A stretch of 64,000 bases of DNA from CAVPGP01 sp963704025 (lineage in GTDB: Bacteria > Actinomycetota > Thermoleophilia > Gaiellales > Gaiellaceae): assembly GCA_963704025.1 (NCBI GenBank), contig CAVPGP010000002.1:620001-684000 (forward strand), read 5' to 3'. The translations under genes were made by a program, and so were the position numbers. The notes under the pieces are model-generated. The model did not search any database, had not been told where the DNA came from, and was given only the letters and a program-made list of their open reading frames with translations. This document shows, piece by piece, positions 61,801-64,000 of the stretch (its first letter is position 1; each line of letters opens with the position of its first letter).

Positions 61801-63459
61801 TCAGAGGGCCGGCGAGAGCTCGACCTTGCCGTCGCTCTTCTCGATCTTCTCGACCCGGACCGCGATGCCGTCTCCAAGGCGATAGGCCCGGCCGCCGCGA
61901 CGACCCCGGAGCGCCGTCCCGAGCGCGTTCAGCTCGAAGTAGTCGTCTCGCAGGCGGCGGGCGGGGAGAAATCCCTCGAAGACCTCGCCGAAGCGGACGA
62001 AGAGCCCCGAGCCGATCAGTCCCACGATCTCGCCCTCGAACGGCTCCTCCCACCCTCGCTCGAAGAGAACGCCGTCCAGGAGCCAGGCGAGGCAGATCGC
62101 GTCGGCCGCGTACTCGATCTGCGCCGCCTCGCGCTCGCGCGCCGACGTGTGCTCGGCGAGCTCGGCGAGGTCGTCCGGGAGCGGCTCGTCGGAGCTTCCG
62201 AGCTCGCGAAGCAGGGCCCGGTGGACGACGAGGTCCGGATAGCGGCGGATGGGCGAGGTGAAGTGGCAGTAGGCAGGGCTCGCGAGGCCGGAGTGGCCTA
62301 GGTTCTGCGGGTCGTAGCGCGCCTGCTTCAGCGAGCGCAGCACCAGCGCCGGGAACGCCTCGACGCCCCGGCCGGACTGCCTGACGTACTCCATCACCCG
62401 CTCCGAGATCGCCCCGGCGAGCTCGGCTGCGAGACCCGGGCTGAGCTCCTCCGGAGCGGGAGGCGTCGGCACGCCGAGGTCGGCCAGCTTCGCGAGCAGG
62501 AACGAGATCGCCTGCGGGTCCGGCCGTTCGTGGACCCGGTAGAGCGCCTCGCGGCGGCGGCCCGCGAGGAGCCCGGCGACGAGCTCGTTCGCCCGGATCA
62601 TCAGCTCCTCGACCAGGCGGTGCGCCTCGGGCTCGGACTCCTTCCAGGCGCGCGCGACACCGCCGTCGCCGTCGAACTCGAAGGCGATCTCGGGCGACTC
62701 GATGCGGAGTGCGCCGCGCTCGAAGCGACTGCGCCGCAGCTCGGCCGTGTAGGCGTCGGCGAGCTCCAGCGGCCCGCGCACCGGGTCAGGCACCTCGCGC
62801 CGCTGGGCCTGACCGTAGGTGAGCCGCGCGTCCGAGCGGATCACCGACCGGTAGAAGTCGGCGCTGCCGTCAGGGGCGATCTCGACGGTGACGCAGAGAC
62901 GCTCCTCCTGCGGGCGGAGCGAGCAGAGGTCGTCCGCCAGCTCGTGCGGCAGCATCGGCGCGACGAGGCCGGGAACGTAGGTCGAGAAGGCGCGCTCCGC
63001 CGCACCGCGGTCGAGCGGCGTGCCGGCCGGGACGAAGTGGGAGACGTCCGCGATGTGCACCCAGGCGCGAATCCCGTCGTCCTCGCGGCGGAGCGAGAGT
63101 GCGTCGTCGAAGTCCTTCGCCGTGTCGGGGTCGATGGTGAACGAGACCAGGTCGCGGAGGTCGACCCGCCCCTCCCTGGACGGCTCGGGAGGCGTGTGAG
63201 GCTCGAACTCGGTCAGTGCGCCGCGCTCGACGAGAAGCCCGCGCAGGACGTTCTCGATCCGGTCGGCCGGTCCGAGCACCCGCTCGAGCCGGGCGCGCCC
63301 GCGATCCGGGACGGAGACGACTGCGAGGTCGCCCGGATGCGCCTCCCCCACGCCCCTCTTCTCCAGCACCAGCGGCACGCCGGGCGTGAAGAAGGGCTCG
63401 CCGACGACGAGCTTCCCGCGCCGGGCGATCTCGACGACGAGCTGGGCCACCGCGGGCAC
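61801..63459 (-). CDS. rnr: RNase II/R family exoribonuclease
   Basis: A 3'-5' exoribonuclease of about 550 residues. An N-terminal OB-fold region is followed by the RNB catalytic domain with the Asp cluster DPDTAKDFDDALSLRRE (about 110-125), VHIADVSHFVPAGTPLD, and later YCHFTSPIRRYPDLVVHRAL, then an S1-like C-terminus (GEIVGLIGSGLFVRFGEVFE). Shorter than E. coli RNase R; lacks a long basic tail. It degrades structured RNA, including non-stop mRNAs during trans-translation, which fits its place next to smpB and ssrA. TACGGT 7 bases before GTG 63450 makes that the likely start. Confidence 0.93.
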   Translation of the reverse strand: MPAVAQLVVEIARRGKLVVGEPFFTPGVPLVLEKRGVGEAHPGDLAVVSVPDRGRARLERVLGPADRIENVLRGLLVERGALTEFEPHTPPEPSREGRVDLRDLVSFTIDPDTAKDFDDALSLRREDDGIRAWVHIADVSHFVPAGTPLDRGAAERAFSTYVPGLVAPMLPHELADDLCSLRPQEERLCVTVEIAPDGSADFYRSVIRSDARLTYGQAQRREVPDPVRGPLELADAYTAELRRSRFERGALRIESPEIAFEFDGDGGVARAWKESEPEAHRLVEELMIRANELVAGLLAGRRREALYRVHERPDPQAISFLLAKLADLGVPTPPAPEELSPGLAAELAGAISERVMEYVRQSGRGVEAFPALVLRSLKQARYDPQNLGHSGLASPAYCHFTSPIRRYPDLVVHRALLRELGSSDEPLPDDLAELAEHTSAREREAAQIEYAADAICLAWLLDGVLFERGWEEPFEGEIVGLIGSGLFVRFGEVFEGFLPARRLRDDYFELNALGTALRGRRGGRAYRLGDGIAVRVEKIEKSDGKVELSPAL

Positions 63460-63478
63460 CGTACCCGCCTGCGGCGAC

Positions 63479-64000
63479 TCAGGCCTGGATCGCGAAGCCG
63501 AGCATTGCCACCGCGAGGCTCTCGTCCCGCGGTGTCGACGGGTCGTCGGGGGCCCACAGATCGGGCCGGATGCCTCCGCGCGAGAGGTCGGCGCCGCCCG
63601 GAGTCAGGTATCGCGCCACCGTCAGCTTCAGCGCCGCGCCCGCCGCGAGCGGCTGGACGGCCTGGACGAGACCCTTGCCGAAGGTTCGGTCGCCGACGAG
63701 CGTCGCGCGACCGTTGTCGTGCAGCGCCGCGGCGACGACCTCCGCCGCGCTCGCGCTGCCCCGGTCGACGAGCACGACGAGCGGCAGCCGCGTCTCCGGC
63801 CCCCGGCGCACGTGGAAGACCCGGTCCGGCTCATGCTCCCCGGAGATCGAGGCGACGACGCCGCGATCGAGGAACACCGACGCGGTCGCGACTGCCTGGT
63901 CGAGCAACCCGCCGGGGTTCCCGCGCAGGTCGAGCACGAGCCCGCCGGCGCGTTCCCGCTCGAACCTGCGGATCGTCTGCGTGACGGTCTGCGCGGTGCC
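63479..64000 (-). CDS. S41 (C-terminal processing) protease, 5' truncated
   Basis: C-terminal part of a periplasmic CtpA/Tsp-type serine protease that runs off the right edge; the frame is open to base 64000 (QTVTQTIRRFERERAGG). Catalytic Ser in LVDRGSASAAEVVAAAL and Lys in RTFGKGLVQAVQPL are present, and LDLRGNPGGLLDQAV is the standard substrate-site strand. The PDZ domain and signal lie outside the window. Its stop is 19-28 bases from the RNase R start, so the two are probably cotranscribed. Confidence 0.9.
   Translation of the reverse strand, partial: GTAQTVTQTIRRFERERAGGLVLDLRGNPGGLLDQAVATASVFLDRGVVASISGEHEPDRVFHVRRGPETRLPLVVLVDRGSASAAEVVAAALHDNGRATLVGDRTFGKGLVQAVQPLAAGAALKLTVARYLTPGGADLSRGGIRPDLWAPDDPSTPRDESLAVAMLGFAIQA

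Noticed and set aside
61801..63459. Possible RNase II rather than RNase R
   Set aside because: Not fully excluded, but the S1-like C-terminal region and the position next to smpB and ssrA favour RNase R; the short N-terminus keeps some doubt.

Overview
This is a GC-rich chromosomal window. Its gene families suggest a high-GC actinobacterium, most likely one of the deep-branching soil Thermoleophilia (Gaiellales or Solirubrobacterales type). The pointers are a DUF4235 protein, an actinobacterial holin-like membrane protein, PspC-domain kinases, TPR LuxR regulators, a SigA-type sigma factor, and many starts without a Shine-Dalgarno site that sit 6-9 bases after a TANNNT box. This assignment is inference; there is no rRNA in the window. 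No CRISPR array or complete IS element is visible.

Layout. 0-1.3 kb: an ABC exporter pair, with a frameshifted permease. 1.4-1.9 kb: a palindromic element next to a CAT-anticodon tRNA. 1.9-15.9 kb: housekeeping and envelope genes, including YjbQ, the principal sigma factor, an Rpf-like muralidase, a GGDEF protein, an RTX-like secreted protein, a secreted metalloprotease, a cation/proton antiporter, a GT-C glycosyltransferase, a coiled-coil MshEN protein and a cupin. 16.0-19.8 kb: a glycosyltransferase remnant, then an overlapping PspC/LiaF-like protein, PspC histidine kinase and LuxR regulator. 19.7-25.5 kb (minus strand): a tightly coupled operon of an alpha-oxoamine synthase, a membrane GAF-PAS-GGDEF-EAL protein and an MFS exporter, which reads like make, sense and export. 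25.6-34.1 kb: a large secreted subtilase, a class V aminotransferase with a carbonic anhydrase, DUF2252 and a membrane protein. 34.2-39.2 kb: a receiver, kinase and LuxR operon, then a secreted copper amine oxidase. 39.3-40.8 kb: a promoter, hairpin and mini-ORF locus with SHOCT and DUF6325-like genes. 40.8-49.3 kb: a TOPRIM protein, a cysteine dioxygenase with a cysteine synthase, a frameshifted LuxR ATPase, holin-like, unknown and DUF2807 genes.

49.4-58.6 kb is the accessory region. The 3' end of the tmRNA gene (ssrA, minus strand, 58.2-58.6 kb) recurs as a 23-26 bp direct repeat at 49.46, 52.38 and 55.56 kb. Degraded 3' ends of tyrosine integrases lie directly beside two of these copies. 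I read this as a tandem array of three decayed islands integrated at ssrA. Their cargo is a secreted subtilase and DUF4235 protein; a DUF4062-NTPase-TPR (STAND-like) gene broken by about sixteen one-base indels; and a frameshifted aldehyde dehydrogenase with an isochorismatase-fold hydrolase. Beyond the array lie smpB and RNase R, so ssrA, smpB and rnr form a trans-translation neighbourhood, with a frameshifted MFS gene, a TadG/VWA pilus-locus protein and a truncated S41 protease.

Single-base frameshifts recur in five separate genes, while several very long genes are intact. Most are insertions, often in G or C runs, so consensus sequencing error must be separated from real pseudogenisation before biology is read into them.
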